Positions 1 to 10,135 of a stretch of 19,654 bases of DNA are shown one piece after another. A program made the translations under genes and the position numbers. The stretch lies in NCBI GenBank assembly GCA_002167555.2, contig NHDL02000006.1, positions 38,850-58,503 of the forward strand. Reading direction: 5' to 3'. Position 1 is the first letter of the stretch. The number at the start of each line of letters is the position of its first letter. This DNA is from Deltaproteobacteria bacterium TMED58 (lineage in GTDB: Bacteria; Desulfobacterota_D; UBA1144). The notes beneath the pieces are model-generated. The model did no database searches, was not told where the DNA came from, and worked only from the letters and a program-made list of their open reading frames with translations.

Positions 1-149
1 ATTTCTTTGAATTTTTCTTCTGATTTCTTATCGCCTTTATTTCTATCAGGATGATACTTAAAAGCTAGCTTCTTATAAGATTTCTTAATCTCATCATCAG
101 AGGAGCCTCTTTGTACTCCTAAAGTTGAATAAAAGTCCTTGCTAGCCAT
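1..149 (-). CDS. dnaJ: DnaJ co-chaperone, N-terminal J-domain (3' end outside window)
   Basis: Only the first 49 or so residues are inside the window. They begin [17 protein letters not shown] and carry a J-domain with the HPD tripeptide in KYHPDRN, the loop that stimulates DnaK ATPase activity. The sequence, the residue spacing and the position directly after grpE make this DnaJ, the Hsp40 partner of DnaK. The zinc-finger and C-terminal substrate-binding domains needed to separate DnaJ from other J-proteins such as CbpA lie outside the window. The ATG begins one base after the grpE stop codon, so the two are very probably cotranscribed and translationally coupled. Confidence 0.9.
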   Translation of the reverse strand, partial: MASKDFYSTLGVQRGSSDDEIKKSYKKLAFKYHPDRNKGDKKSEEKFKE

Positions 150-150
150 A

Positions 151-837
151 TTAATTCTCGCTCCCTGATGAAACCACAACCATAGCAGGTCTAAGAAGCT
201 TATCATTGCTCATGTATCCGGATTGAACAATATTTACAATTTTATCTTTAGAAAAATCATTAGAGTTTTTTACTTCAATAGCTTCATGAATGGAAGGATT
301 AAAATCGTCTCCAAGTTTAACTTCAATTCTATTGATACTATTTTTAGTTAAAAAATTATCACATTCTTTAAATACAGCTTTCATTCCTTTAAAAAAATCT
401 GTAGTTCCTTCTTTTTCTTGGTATAAGGACAAGCCTCTTTCAAAATTATCAATAAAATTTAATAAATCCCTGAATATTGAATCTTTAACGTATGATGCAG
501 CTTGTGACTTTTCTTGAGCAACTCTTTTTTTAAAGTTTTCAAATTCTGCTGCAAATCTTAATAGCTTATCGTTTATTTCTTTCTTTGCTTCCTCTGTACC
601 CTTAACAACAGCGGAAATTTCTTTAATAGACTCTTCATCTTTAAAAAAGAAAATCATACCCTTACTGTTTTTATCATCATTTTTTAAATCAAACGAATAA
701 GATTCAAATTCTGGCATAGCCTCTTCTTTTTTGGGCATCAAGTCTTTCAAATGCTCTAAAAGCGAATCCTTAGAGTCTAAAACCACTAACTCGGGTTCAT
801 TTAATTCTTCTTCTTTTTTTGAATTATCTTCTGTCAT
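151..837 (-). CDS. grpE: GrpE, nucleotide exchange factor for DnaK
   Basis: GrpE releases ADP from DnaK and so resets the Hsp70 cycle in the cytoplasm. The family signature is clear from about residue 88: [15 protein letters not shown] (coiled-coil stalk), then [10 protein letters not shown] and the C-terminal beta-wing segment [12 protein letters not shown] to [17 protein letters not shown] start at 837 because a GGAG Shine-Dalgarno sequence sits 6 bases upstream; an in-frame ATG nine codons earlier (864) has no such site. The product is 228 residues, longer than the roughly 200 of E. coli GrpE. The extra length is an acidic N-terminal region of about 85 residues containing a hydrophobic MIFFF patch near residue 61. 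grpE lies 40 bp after a Ppx/GppA gene and one base before dnaJ. Confidence 0.93.
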   Translation of the reverse strand: MTEDNSKKEEELNEPELVVLDSKDSLLEHLKDLMPKKEEAMPEFESYSFDLKNDDKNSKGMIFFFKDEESIKEISAVVKGTEEAKKEINDKLLRFAAEFENFKKRVAQEKSQAASYVKDSIFRDLLNFIDNFERGLSLYQEKEGTTDFFKGMKAVFKECDNFLTKNSINRIEVKLGDDFNPSIHEAIEVKNSNDFSKDKIVNIVQSGYMSNDKLLRPAMVVVSSGSEN

Positions 838-853
838 AAAACACTCCAGTTTC

Positions 854-881
854 AATATAGTCATGAAAAAATAAAAATCAA
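854..881 (-). promoter_or_regulatory. Candidate promoter for grpE-dnaJ
   Basis: On the minus strand, TTGATT (876-881, overlapping the stop codon of the preceding gene) is followed after 16 bases by TATATT (854-859). Initiation about 7 bases downstream would give a leader of roughly 10 bases that contains the GGAG site and begins after the alternative upstream ATG. The region is very AT-rich, so chance matches are likely. Confidence 0.28.
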
Positions 882-1780
882 TTACTTTCTTGTACTAAAC
901 CCTCTAAAACACCTGAATCTGAGACATATAAAACCCTTTTTTTAAGAACCCACAATATTGACAATAAAATGAATAATCCATAGATTATAACAATCTCTCT
1001 TCCTTTTTCCATACCATTCAATTTTAATCTCTCACCAGGATCCATAGTCATTAACGATTCATGAATACTTTTAATATAGCTTAAGGATAATTTCTTACCA
1101 TTAACTAAATTTCGATTATAATTTTTCTTTTTTATTTTTATGGCAGCTATGGTTGTTGGTGTTCCACCATTAGCAATTACAGTGAAATCACTACAAGTTA
1201 ATTGACTAAAGAAGCTATTACTAACCAGCTTTTTTTTTATGTTGTTAAAAATTGATTTTTTTATATTTTTATTAAAATTTTTAGTCGTTCTATATTTATT
1301 AAACTCTCTTACAACTCCTAATTTTATGGAAATATAGTCTTGAACAACCTTATTGGAAACTAGAGAAATTTCAGTACTACCTCCACCTATATCAATAACT
1401 ATATAATTTTTTCTTTTTAATTTAATTGGACTTAGAGCACCATATGAAGTTAATTGAGATTCTTTTTTTGGTGAAATAATTTGCAAGTTATATTTATATT
1501 TAGAATAAAATTCTTTTTTAATCTCATCCTTATTTCTACAATCTCTAAAAATGCTTGTACCTACTATATCAATTCTGCTTACTTTTAATTCTTTAATAAT
1601 TTTAAAAAATTTATCTAAAACTTTATAATATTTTGATGGTGGAAATAAAAGTTTATCTTTATTTATATATGCACCTAATCCAATTATCTCACTCTCGCGC
1701 CTAATAATTTCTTCTTTATCTTTATCTACTATTAAGAGTCTAAAAGCATTTGTACCTAGATCAACTGCTGCGTAAATCAT
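878..1780 (-). CDS. Ppx/GppA-family phosphatase (exopolyphosphatase or pppGpp phosphohydrolase), short form
   Basis: This belongs to the ASKHA-fold Ppx/GppA family, which removes phosphate from polyphosphate or converts pppGpp to ppGpp. Visible motifs are the first phosphate loop DLGTNAFRLL (residues 7-16), the GTSIFRDCRN helix, the second phosphate loop DIGGGSTEI (130-138) and a glycine-rich ANGGTPTTIAA segment. E107 in KKESQL lies where the family has its catalytic glutamate. At about 300 residues it is the two-lobe short form without the C-terminal HD-like domains of E. coli Ppx and GppA. I start at 1780 because MIYAAVDLG aligns with the usual N-terminus. The start lies 20 bp inside the preceding gamma-carbonic-anhydrase-like gene and has no close Shine-Dalgarno site (AAGG is 15 bases away), suggesting coupled translation. 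Sequence alone does not separate Ppx from GppA. Confidence 0.85.
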   Translation of the reverse strand: MIYAAVDLGTNAFRLLIVDKDKEEIIRRESEIIGLGAYINKDKLLFPPSKYYKVLDKFFKIIKELKVSRIDIVGTSIFRDCRNKDEIKKEFYSKYKYNLQIISPKKESQLTSYGALSPIKLKRKNYIVIDIGGGSTEISLVSNKVVQDYISIKLGVVREFNKYRTTKNFNKNIKKSIFNNIKKKLVSNSFFSQLTCSDFTVIANGGTPTTIAAIKIKKKNYNRNLVNGKKLSLSYIKSIHESLMTMDPGERLKLNGMEKGREIVIIYGLFILLSILWVLKKRVLYVSDSGVLEGLVQESN

Positions 1781-2321
1781 ACTTTTTTCTATAAACCTTA
1801 CTATGCTGAACGTAATCTTTTGATGTATCAATTATCATTTTATAATCTTTATCATTAAGGGGTCTAATTTTTTTACATGGTGAACCCATATAAAGAAATC
1901 CACCCTCTAAATATGCCCCTGGTGGTACTAAAGAACCGGCTCCAACTATCACATTACATCTAATTTCTGATCCATCTAAAACAATGGAGCCCATCCCAAT
2001 TAAAATCCTACTTCGAATTGTAGTAGCATGGATAATACAGCCATGTCCGATGGTCACATCATCACCTATATCTGTAGGATACTTTTTAGAATCTATGTGA
2101 ACTATTGATCCATCCTGAATATTAGTTCTTTTCCCCACTCTTATGAAATTTCCATCCCCTCTAAGAAGACAGTTGAACCATACACTGGAATCTTCACCTA
2201 TCTCTACATTCCCAATAATCTTTGAATTATTAGCAATAAATGAACTTTTCTCTATATTTGGATTCTTGTTTAAATTTGAATTAAAATCTCTTTTAGCTTC
2301 AGAGCCGATTATTGAAGACAT
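1761..2321 (-). CDS. Gamma-carbonic-anhydrase-family left-handed beta-helix protein (YrdA/PaaY type)
   Basis: The 186-residue protein is built of hexapeptide repeats such as VGKRTN, IGDDVT, IGHGCI and IGMGSI, which form a trimeric left-handed beta-helix. It matches the YrdA/PaaY/CaiE-like group by SSVWFNCLLRGD, TNIQDGSIVH, DVTIGHG, IGMGSIVLDG and GAGSLVPPG. The three metal-binding histidines of the family are present at H75, H93 and H98, so zinc or iron binding is plausible. Many members lack measurable carbonic anhydrase activity, so the reaction is uncertain. The ATG shares one base with the rpmE stop (TAATG), and the end overlaps the next gene by 20 bp, so the three form a coupled unit. 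An O-acyltransferase role is less likely given the conserved histidines and arginine-aspartate pair. Confidence 0.87.
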   Translation of the reverse strand: MSSIIGSEAKRDFNSNLNKNPNIEKSSFIANNSKIIGNVEIGEDSSVWFNCLLRGDGNFIRVGKRTNIQDGSIVHIDSKKYPTDIGDDVTIGHGCIIHATTIRSRILIGMGSIVLDGSEIRCNVIVGAGSLVPPGAYLEGGFLYMGSPCKKIRPLNDKDYKMIIDTSKDYVQHSKVYRKKYDLRSS

Positions 2322-2563
2322 TATTTCTTTTTATATTTTTGATTGAATTTATCAATTCTTCCCGTGGTACCACCAGCTCTTTCCTTGCCAGAATAGAAAG
2401 GATGTGAAGAACTAGAAATTTCAACTTTTACTAAGGGATATTCAACTCCTTCGTGCTGAATAGTCTCTTGAGTTTCAACTGAGGATGAAACAAGAAAATT
2501 TTGATCTGTAGTTATATCTTTAAATAAAACTTTTCGATAATTTGGATGAATATCTTTTTTCAT
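2321..2563 (-). CDS. rpmE2: Ribosomal protein L31, type B (zinc-free form)
   Basis: This 80-residue protein starts [16 protein letters not shown] and contains [20 protein letters not shown], diagnostic of L31 type B, a large-subunit protein at the subunit interface. It has no cysteine, so it lacks the CxxC zinc site of L31 type A; such C-minus forms are zinc-independent. The C-terminus is basic (FNQKYKKK). It lies between dnaK and the gamma-carbonic-anhydrase-like gene and shares one base (TAATG) with the latter. No Shine-Dalgarno sequence precedes the ATG. A strong promoter-like pair ends 8 bases before the start codon, so the mRNA may be leaderless. Confidence 0.95.
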   Translation of the reverse strand: MKKDIHPNYRKVLFKDITTDQNFLVSSSVETQETIQHEGVEYPLVKVEISSSSHPFYSGKERAGGTTGRIDKFNQKYKKK

Positions 2564-2571
2564 AGGGATGA

Positions 2572-2599
2572 ATTATAAACAGTTAAATTATATTTTCAA
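2572..2599 (-). promoter_or_regulatory. Candidate sigma70-type promoter for rpmE, possibly leaderless
   Basis: Minus strand: TTGAAA (2594-2599, immediately after the dnaK stop), a 16-base spacer, and a consensus TATAAT (2572-2577). Only TCATCCCT separates the -10 box from the rpmE ATG. Normal initiation 6-9 bases after the -10 box would start the RNA at or just before the start codon. This would make rpmE and the genes after it independent of the dnaK promoter. Confidence 0.55.
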
Positions 2600-4562
<1,963 letters not shown>

Positions 4563-4571
4563 TCAATAGTT

Positions 4572-5729
4572 TTAAATTAATTCTACAACTTTCAGCGCTG
4601 CATCTTTCATAGTTGATGCTGTGGAAATATTTAAACCTGATTCCTCAAGCATTTTTTTTCCTAATTCAACATTTGTTCCCTCTAATCTAACTACTAGAGG
4701 CACTTTGATGCCAACTTCTTTGGCTGCAACCATTATTCCATCAGCAATGGTATCGCATTTCATTATTCCACCAAATATATTAACTAATATAGCTTTGACA
4801 TTTTCGTCTCTTAGAATCATTTTAAATGCTTGTGTAACTTGTTCAACAGTTGCACCGCCTCCAACATCTAAGAAATTTGCGGGCTCTGCACCATGATGTT
4901 TAATTATATCCATAGTTGACATTGCAAGTCCTGCTCCATTAACCAGGCACCCAATGTTACCATCAAGTTTCACAAAACTGAATCCCCACTCTTTGGCCTC
5001 TAACTCTGATGGCTCCTCTTCCGTTGGATCATGCAACTCTTTATATTCTTTATGTCTAAACTCAGCATTATCATCAAAATTAATTTTTGCATCTAATGCT
5101 TTTACTTCATCTTTGTCAGTAACAATTAATGGATTAACTTCAACTAAGCTACAGTCTGTTTCTACGAAAAGGTTATACATCCCTTGGATTAAGGGGCCCA
5201 ATTGTTTAACTTGACCTTTATCAAATCCAAGAAAATATCCAATCTTTCTAATATGAAATGGCTGAATTCCGACTACAGGATCTATTGGCTGAGTTAAAAG
5301 CTTTTCAGGTGTCTCTTCTGCAACTTTCTCTATATCTACTCCCCCTTCAGGGCTTGCAATTATAACATTCTTTTCTGTGGCTCTATCAGTTACAAAAGAA
5401 AGGTAATATTCCTTCTTAATATTTGAGGCAGCCTCAACATAGACTTTGTTCACTAATTTTCCTTCAGGTCCAGTTTGATGAGTTACTAAGGTCATTCCTA
5501 ACATTGATTTAACCATCTCCCTAACCTCTTCCGGGGTCTTTACCAACTTCACACCACCGCCCTTGCCTCTTCCACCAGCATGTATTTGAGCTTTTACAAC
5601 ATACTCTTCAACGTCTAGTGATTTAGCATATTCCTCAGCGTCATTTTCATTTTCGAAAACTTTGCCTTCCGATGTTGCAACATTAAACTTACGAAATAAA
5701 TCCTTAGCTTGATATTCATGAATATTCAT
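4572..5729 (-). CDS. sucC: Succinate-CoA ligase (ADP/GDP-forming), beta subunit
   Basis: The beta subunit of succinyl-CoA synthetase carries the ATP-grasp fold that makes ATP or GTP while succinyl-CoA becomes succinate. The 385-residue length is normal. Seen are the N-terminal MNIHEYQAKDLFRKF, the nucleotide-binding loop AQIHAGGRGKGGGV (47-60), metal ligands in LVEVNPL (E197, N199) and D213, and the C-terminal ligase domain with NGAGLAMSTMD and ANFLDVGGGA. A GGAG site precedes the ATG, 24 bp after sdhB. The alpha subunit gene sucD, which carries the phosphorylated histidine and normally follows directly, is not here; dnaK follows instead. SucC should be inactive without SucD, so sucD is presumably elsewhere in the genome. 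Confidence 0.97.
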   Translation of the reverse strand: MNIHEYQAKDLFRKFNVATSEGKVFENENDAEEYAKSLDVEEYVVKAQIHAGGRGKGGGVKLVKTPEEVREMVKSMLGMTLVTHQTGPEGKLVNKVYVEAASNIKKEYYLSFVTDRATEKNVIIASPEGGVDIEKVAEETPEKLLTQPIDPVVGIQPFHIRKIGYFLGFDKGQVKQLGPLIQGMYNLFVETDCSLVEVNPLIVTDKDEVKALDAKINFDDNAEFRHKEYKELHDPTEEEPSELEAKEWGFSFVKLDGNIGCLVNGAGLAMSTMDIIKHHGAEPANFLDVGGGATVEQVTQAFKMILRDENVKAILVNIFGGIMKCDTIADGIMVAAKEVGIKVPLVVRLEGTNVELGKKMLEESGLNISTASTMKDAALKVVELI

Positions 5730-5753
5730 AGTGTCTCCTTAAAATAAAATAAA

Positions 5754-6503
5754 TTATAAAATGGTTTTAATTAAATTTCTTCTCATTAAAGCAATATTTG
5801 AAATAGAAATACCTTTGGGACAAACTGCTTCGCATTCAGCATGATTTGAACAGGAGCCAAACCCTTCATCATCCATTGTAGTTACCATACTCTTAACTCT
5901 TTCATCCTCCTCAATTTTACCTTGAGGTAAATGTGAAAGGTGAGAAATTTTTGCACTAGTAAAAAGAGCAGCGGATGCATTAGGGCAAGATGCAACACAA
6001 GCACCACAACCAATACAAGCTGCAGAATCAAACGCTTCTTCCGCATTTTCTTTTGCTATTAATATATTATTTGCATCGGGGGCGTTGCCTGTACTAACAG
6101 TAACATAACCACCTGCTTGAATTATTTGATCAAAAGAGCTTCTATCTACAACTAAATCTTTAACTATTTTAAAAGGTGTTGCCCTAAAAGGCTCAATCAC
6201 CAATGTTTGTCCATTCTTAAAATGTCTCATATGGAGCTGACAAACAGTTGTCTTAGCTAGAGGGCCATGAGCAACTCCATCTATAACGAATCCACATGTA
6301 CCACAAATTCCCTCTCTACAATCACTATCAAAGGCAATTGGCTCCTTGCCTTCTTTTTGAAGATTTTCATTAACAACATCAAGCATTTCCAAAAAAGATA
6401 TATGAATTGAAATATCTTTAACCGAATAAAACTCGAAGGAACCGACATCTTCATTAGATGACTGTTTCCAAACTTGCAGGTTTAAACTTATTACTTCTGA
6501 CAT
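5754..6503 (-). CDS. sdhB: Succinate dehydrogenase/fumarate reductase iron-sulfur subunit (type B)
   Basis: Electron-transfer subunit of complex II, passing electrons from SdhA flavin to quinone at SdhC. The 249 residues hold all three cluster sites: [2Fe-2S] at C62, C67, C70 and C88; [4Fe-4S] at C163, C166, C169 and C228; and [3Fe-4S] at C173, C218 and C224. The [12 protein letters not shown] and CEAVCPKGI motifs are intact. Cysteine spacing matches the family, and a third-cluster cysteine is not replaced. The ATG overlaps the sdhA stop by one base (TAATG). Succinate oxidation is inferred from the TCA-gene neighbourhood; type-B enzymes can also act as fumarate reductases. Confidence 0.96.
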   Translation of the reverse strand: MSEVISLNLQVWKQSSNEDVGSFEFYSVKDISIHISFLEMLDVVNENLQKEGKEPIAFDSDCREGICGTCGFVIDGVAHGPLAKTTVCQLHMRHFKNGQTLVIEPFRATPFKIVKDLVVDRSSFDQIIQAGGYVTVSTGNAPDANNILIAKENAEEAFDSAACIGCGACVASCPNASAALFTSAKISHLSHLPQGKIEEDERVKSMVTTMDDEGFGSCSNHAECEAVCPKGISISNIALMRRNLIKTIL

Positions 6504-8455
6504 TATTTATAATTCCTTTGAGTCATTTTAACAAATTTATAATCTAAATTCTCTTTATGCAAAATTGGTATACTGTCCTTATTGTATTCCCACGCAGAGA
6601 CATACGCATACTTATCATCATTCCTAAGTGGTTCACCTTCTTCAGTCTGATACTCCTCTCGAAAATGAGCCCCACAGGATTCTTCTCTATTTAAAGCGTC
6701 CAATGCCATAAGCTCACCTAATTCAAGAAAATCAGCCAATCTTCCTGCATGCTCTAAACTTTTATTTAAACTATCAGAATCACCAGGTATATACAAATCG
6801 TTCCAAAATTTATCTTTAATCTTAGGAATTTTTTCTAGTGCTTCTTCTAAAGACTCTTTAGTCCTAGCCATTCCAACCAAGTCCCACATCACGCCACCTA
6901 ATTCCCGGTGAATTTCTAGAGTTGTTGAAGAACCTTTAATTTTTAATAATTGGTCGGTCTTTTCCTTGCAGTCATTTTTTACAGACGTGAACTCATCTGA
7001 ACTTGTACTTACACTATCTAACTTAGTATTAGCCAAATAATTTCCTAAAGTATTTGGGATTACAAAATATCCGTCAGCTAGTCCCTGCATTAATGCACTG
7101 GCTCCTAACCTATTAGCTCCATGATCAGAAAAATTAGCCTCACCTAAGACAAACAAGCCAGGAATAGTGCTCATTAAATCATAATCAACCCATAATCCGC
7201 CCATAATATAATGTATAGCTGGATATATTTTCATTGGTTGGCTGTAAGGGCTGTCACCAGTTATTGTTTCATACATATCAAAAAGGTTTCCATATTTATC
7301 AGCAATATTTTTCTTTCCTAGTCTTTCAATGGCACTACTGAAATCTAAATATACTGCACGACCTGAAGGATCCAATCCTTTACCTTCGTCGCACATTTTT
7401 TTAATTGCTCTTGAACCAACATCACGTGGGACGAGGTTTCCGTATGCTGGATACATTCTTTCTAAAAAATTATCTCGATCAGACTCTGGTATATCTGCCG
7501 CTAACCTTTTATCATCTTTATTTTTAGGTACCCAAACTCTTCCATCATTTCTAAGGCTCTCTGACATTAGAGTTAATTTAGACTGATACTCTCCTGAAGT
7601 TGGAATACAAGTAGGGTGAATTTGAGCGAAACAAGGATTGGCCATATAAGCGCCCTTCTTATGACATCTCCATGCAGCAGTTACATTTGAGCCCTTTCCA
7701 TTTGTTGATAGAAAATAAACATTACCAAAACCGCCAGTACATAACAGCACAGCATCCCCTGAATGAGTTTCTAACTCACCAGTTTTCAAGTTCCTGACAA
7801 CTATGCCTCGAGCCTTATCATCAACAGTTATTACATCTAACATTTCTCTATTAGGAAACATCTCTATTTGTTGCTTAGCTACTTGTCTCATCATTGCACT
7901 ATATGCACCAAGTAAAAGTTGCTGACCCGTTTGACCCCTAGCATAAAAGGTTCTTGATACCTGAGAACCTCCAAAAGACCTATTTGTTAATAAACCACCA
8001 TAATCCCTTGCAAAGGGTACCCCTTGCGCAACACATTGATCGATTATTTGAGTGCTAATTTGAGCTAATCTATGAACATTCTCTTCTCTAGCTCGATAGT
8101 CTCCACCTTTAATAGTGTCTATAAAAAGTCTATGTACGCTATCACCATCATTTTGATAGTTTTTAGCCGCATTAATGCCGCCCTGCGCAGCAATACTGTG
8201 GGCTCTTCTAGGTGTATCTTGAATACAAAAAGATTTAACGTTATATCCCAATTCGGCTAATGTAGCGGCAGCTGAACCTCCAGCTAATCCTGTCCCAACA
8301 ACTATAATATTAAATTTTCTTTTATTAGCAGGATTTACAATTTTCATGCTTGACTTGTACTTATCCCACTTATCCGCTAATTCACCAGATGGTACTCTAC
8401 CATCCAGCTTGGAGACACTTTCTACATATTCTTTTTCTGGCGTTGCACCTGACAT
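6503..8455 (-). CDS. sdhA: Succinate dehydrogenase/fumarate reductase flavoprotein subunit (type B)
   Basis: Catalytic subunit of complex II, interconverting succinate and fumarate. It has 650 residues, as in the long type-B flavoproteins. The FAD-binding fold starts at GTGLAGG (54-60). H86 in [11 protein letters not shown] is the expected site of covalent FAD attachment. The substrate site includes HPT (280-282) and the proton-relay arginine R349 in RDVGSRA. The C-terminal flavin contact is [18 protein letters not shown] (438-455). An AAGG site precedes the ATG, 9 bp after sdhC. Direction of the reaction in the cell cannot be read from sequence, but placement among acnA, icd, mdh and sucC favours the oxidative TCA cycle. 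Confidence 0.97.
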   Translation of the reverse strand: MSGATPEKEYVESVSKLDGRVPSGELADKWDKYKSSMKIVNPANKRKFNIIVVGTGLAGGSAAATLAELGYNVKSFCIQDTPRRAHSIAAQGGINAAKNYQNDGDSVHRLFIDTIKGGDYRAREENVHRLAQISTQIIDQCVAQGVPFARDYGGLLTNRSFGGSQVSRTFYARGQTGQQLLLGAYSAMMRQVAKQQIEMFPNREMLDVITVDDKARGIVVRNLKTGELETHSGDAVLLCTGGFGNVYFLSTNGKGSNVTAAWRCHKKGAYMANPCFAQIHPTCIPTSGEYQSKLTLMSESLRNDGRVWVPKNKDDKRLAADIPESDRDNFLERMYPAYGNLVPRDVGSRAIKKMCDEGKGLDPSGRAVYLDFSSAIERLGKKNIADKYGNLFDMYETITGDSPYSQPMKIYPAIHYIMGGLWVDYDLMSTIPGLFVLGEANFSDHGANRLGASALMQGLADGYFVIPNTLGNYLANTKLDSVSTSSDEFTSVKNDCKEKTDQLLKIKGSSTTLEIHRELGGVMWDLVGMARTKESLEEALEKIPKIKDKFWNDLYIPGDSDSLNKSLEHAGRLADFLELGELMALDALNREESCGAHFREEYQTEEGEPLRNDDKYAYVSAWEYNKDSIPILHKENLDYKFVKMTQRNYK

Positions 8456-8464
8456 AATAAACCT

Positions 8465-9160
8465 TTAGTTAATAGAATAAATATATATAGGGATTATTAA
8501 AAACCCTATGCTTATAATTGTACCTAATAAATAACTTATGCTGTAAGTAATCCTAGTAAAACTTTTACCATGTATTCCTAAAGATTGAAAAGAACTCCAA
8601 AAACCATGGCCTAAATGTAATGAAAGCATAGCCATCGCAACTGAGTACCCCAAAACTACCCATAGGTTTGTAAATTCTATAGTTACATTTTTATATAAAT
8701 CTCTAATTGGTTCACCATTATTATAATCCAAATATATTGTGTCAAAATATGTTCCAAGCCTGAACTGTAAAACATGCCAGATTAAAAAAGCCATTAGTAC
8801 AACCCCAGTAATCACCATACTTTGTGATGCGTATGTTTTTTTACTTTTTCCTCCGGCAAAGGAAGTTACAGCATACCTGCTTTCCCTAGCAGATGTATTA
8901 ATAAAGTTTGAATATAAAGCGGTAGATAAATGAACAAGAAAAAAAGCAAGTAATCCTAACTCTGCTAGAGTGAATAAGATACCAAATGACTCTAGGAAAT
9001 GTGCATATTGGTTAAAATCTTTACCAGGAGGATTTCCAGTAAATAAAGTTATATTTCCTAGGAGATGGATAATCAGAAAAAGAAAAAGCGATAAACCAGT
9101 TACAGCAATAATAATTTTTTTTAATATTGAAGAAATTTTAAGAAAATCGAATTGTCCCAT
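8465..9160 (-). CDS. sdhC: Succinate dehydrogenase cytochrome b subunit, five-helix type B
   Basis: A single membrane anchor of 231 residues with about five hydrophobic helices (roughly 15-37, 58-80, 113-135, 163-187, 205-228). This is the type-B architecture in which one protein replaces the SdhC/SdhD pair and holds two b hemes. Candidate heme-ligand or quinone-site histidines inside or near helices are H32, H54, H77, H129, H182 and H185; the known family uses four as axial ligands. FTRITYSISYLLG near residue 201 also resembles this family. The gene lies 9 bp after mdh and 9 bp before sdhA. Absence of a second anchor gene supports the type-B call. Confidence 0.93.
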   Translation of the reverse strand: MGQFDFLKISSILKKIIIAVTGLSLFLFLIIHLLGNITLFTGNPPGKDFNQYAHFLESFGILFTLAELGLLAFFLVHLSTALYSNFINTSARESRYAVTSFAGGKSKKTYASQSMVITGVVLMAFLIWHVLQFRLGTYFDTIYLDYNNGEPIRDLYKNVTIEFTNLWVVLGYSVAMAMLSLHLGHGFWSSFQSLGIHGKSFTRITYSISYLLGTIISIGFLIIPIYIYSIN

Positions 9161-9169
9161 AAAATATCC

Positions 9170-10114
9170 CTAAATTAAACCAGACTCGTCTATAAAATTA
9201 CACAGTTCCTTGACATGAGATGCTGAAACTACTAATTCTTTTTGCTCCTCTGGGGTTAATTTAATTTCAATCACTTTTTTTACGCCCTCTGATGATAATA
9301 TAACTGGAAGTCCTAAGAATTGTTCTGATATTCCATATTGACCTTGAGCAAGAGTGCAACAAGGTAATATTTTATTTTGATTTTTTAGTATAGATTCTGC
9401 CATTTCAATTGCAGATACACCAGGAGCATAAAAAGCACTCCCAGTCTTAAGTAATTTTACAATTTCTGCTCCACCATCTCTAGTTCTTTGAATTATCTCA
9501 TCTAATCTGCTATCTTGAATCATCTGAGCTATTGGAACTCCTGAAACTGACGTATAATTTTTCAAGGGCACCATATCATCTCCATGCCCCCCAAGTACTA
9601 ATGTATCTATTTTAGAAACAGCAACATTCAACTCTAAAGATAAAAATGCCTTAAATCTAGCAGCATCTAATACACCTGCCATCCCAATAACTCTCTCTTT
9701 AGGGAAACCGCTAACCTTATATGAAACATAAGTCATTGCATCCAGGGGATTTGTAACAACGATTATAATACTATTAGGTGAATGTTGGACAACTTTTTCT
9801 GTTACATCTTTTATAATCTTTGTATTAGTATTAATTAAATCGTCACGACTCATTCCAGGTTTTCTAGCTAAACCAGAAGTAACTATAACAATATCTGAAT
9901 CTTTAGTATCTGAATAATCAGTTGTACCGATGATTCTTGAAGATGAGCCAGTTACTGACATCATTTGAGTCATGTCAAGTGCCTTACCTTGAGGTAAGCC
10001 ATCAACAATATCTAACAAAACAACATCAGCAAGATTTAATTCAAGAGCTCTATATGCTGCGGAAGACCCAACATTCCCTGCACCAATTACAGAAATTTTT
10101 GGAAGACTAGACAA
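9170..10114 (-). CDS. mdh: Malate dehydrogenase (NAD, LDH-like type)
   Basis: Oxidises malate to oxaloacetate with NAD. The Rossmann motif GAGNVGSSAA (11-20) is followed by an acidic residue at D35, which selects NAD over NADP. The substrate-binding arginine is R84 in LARKPGMSR; arginine there separates malate from lactate dehydrogenases. Catalytic D150 and H177 lie in LDAARF and GGHGDDMVP. At 314 residues it is the tetrameric LDH-like type (MDH type 3), not the E. coli type. The start codon is TTG: no in-frame ATG or GTG lies between it and the icd stop 21 bp upstream, and AGGTGG sits about 9 bases before it. The sdhC gene follows after 9 bp. Confidence 0.96.
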   Translation of the reverse strand: MSSLPKISVIGAGNVGSSAAYRALELNLADVVLLDIVDGLPQGKALDMTQMMSVTGSSSRIIGTTDYSDTKDSDIVIVTSGLARKPGMSRDDLINTNTKIIKDVTEKVVQHSPNSIIIVVTNPLDAMTYVSYKVSGFPKERVIGMAGVLDAARFKAFLSLELNVAVSKIDTLVLGGHGDDMVPLKNYTSVSGVPIAQMIQDSRLDEIIQRTRDGGAEIVKLLKTGSAFYAPGVSAIEMAESILKNQNKILPCCTLAQGQYGISEQFLGLPVILSSEGVKKVIEIKLTPEEQKELVVSASHVKELCNFIDESGLI

Positions 10115-10135
10115 TTCTATTAAACCACCTAAGGA

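Noticed and set aside
151-864. grpE starting at the upstream ATG (864)
   Set aside because: No ribosome site precedes it, while GGAG is well placed for the ATG at 837, and the extra nine residues do not resemble GrpE.
878-1831. Ppx/GppA starting at the upstream ATG (1831)
   Set aside because: The extra 17 residues lie inside the neighbouring gene and do not match the family, whose N-terminus is the DLGTN strand.
1761-2321. LpxA or another hexapeptide acyltransferase
   Set aside because: The three conserved histidines, the LLRGD segment and the 186-residue length fit the gamma-carbonic-anhydrase family; LpxA is longer with a different C-terminal domain.
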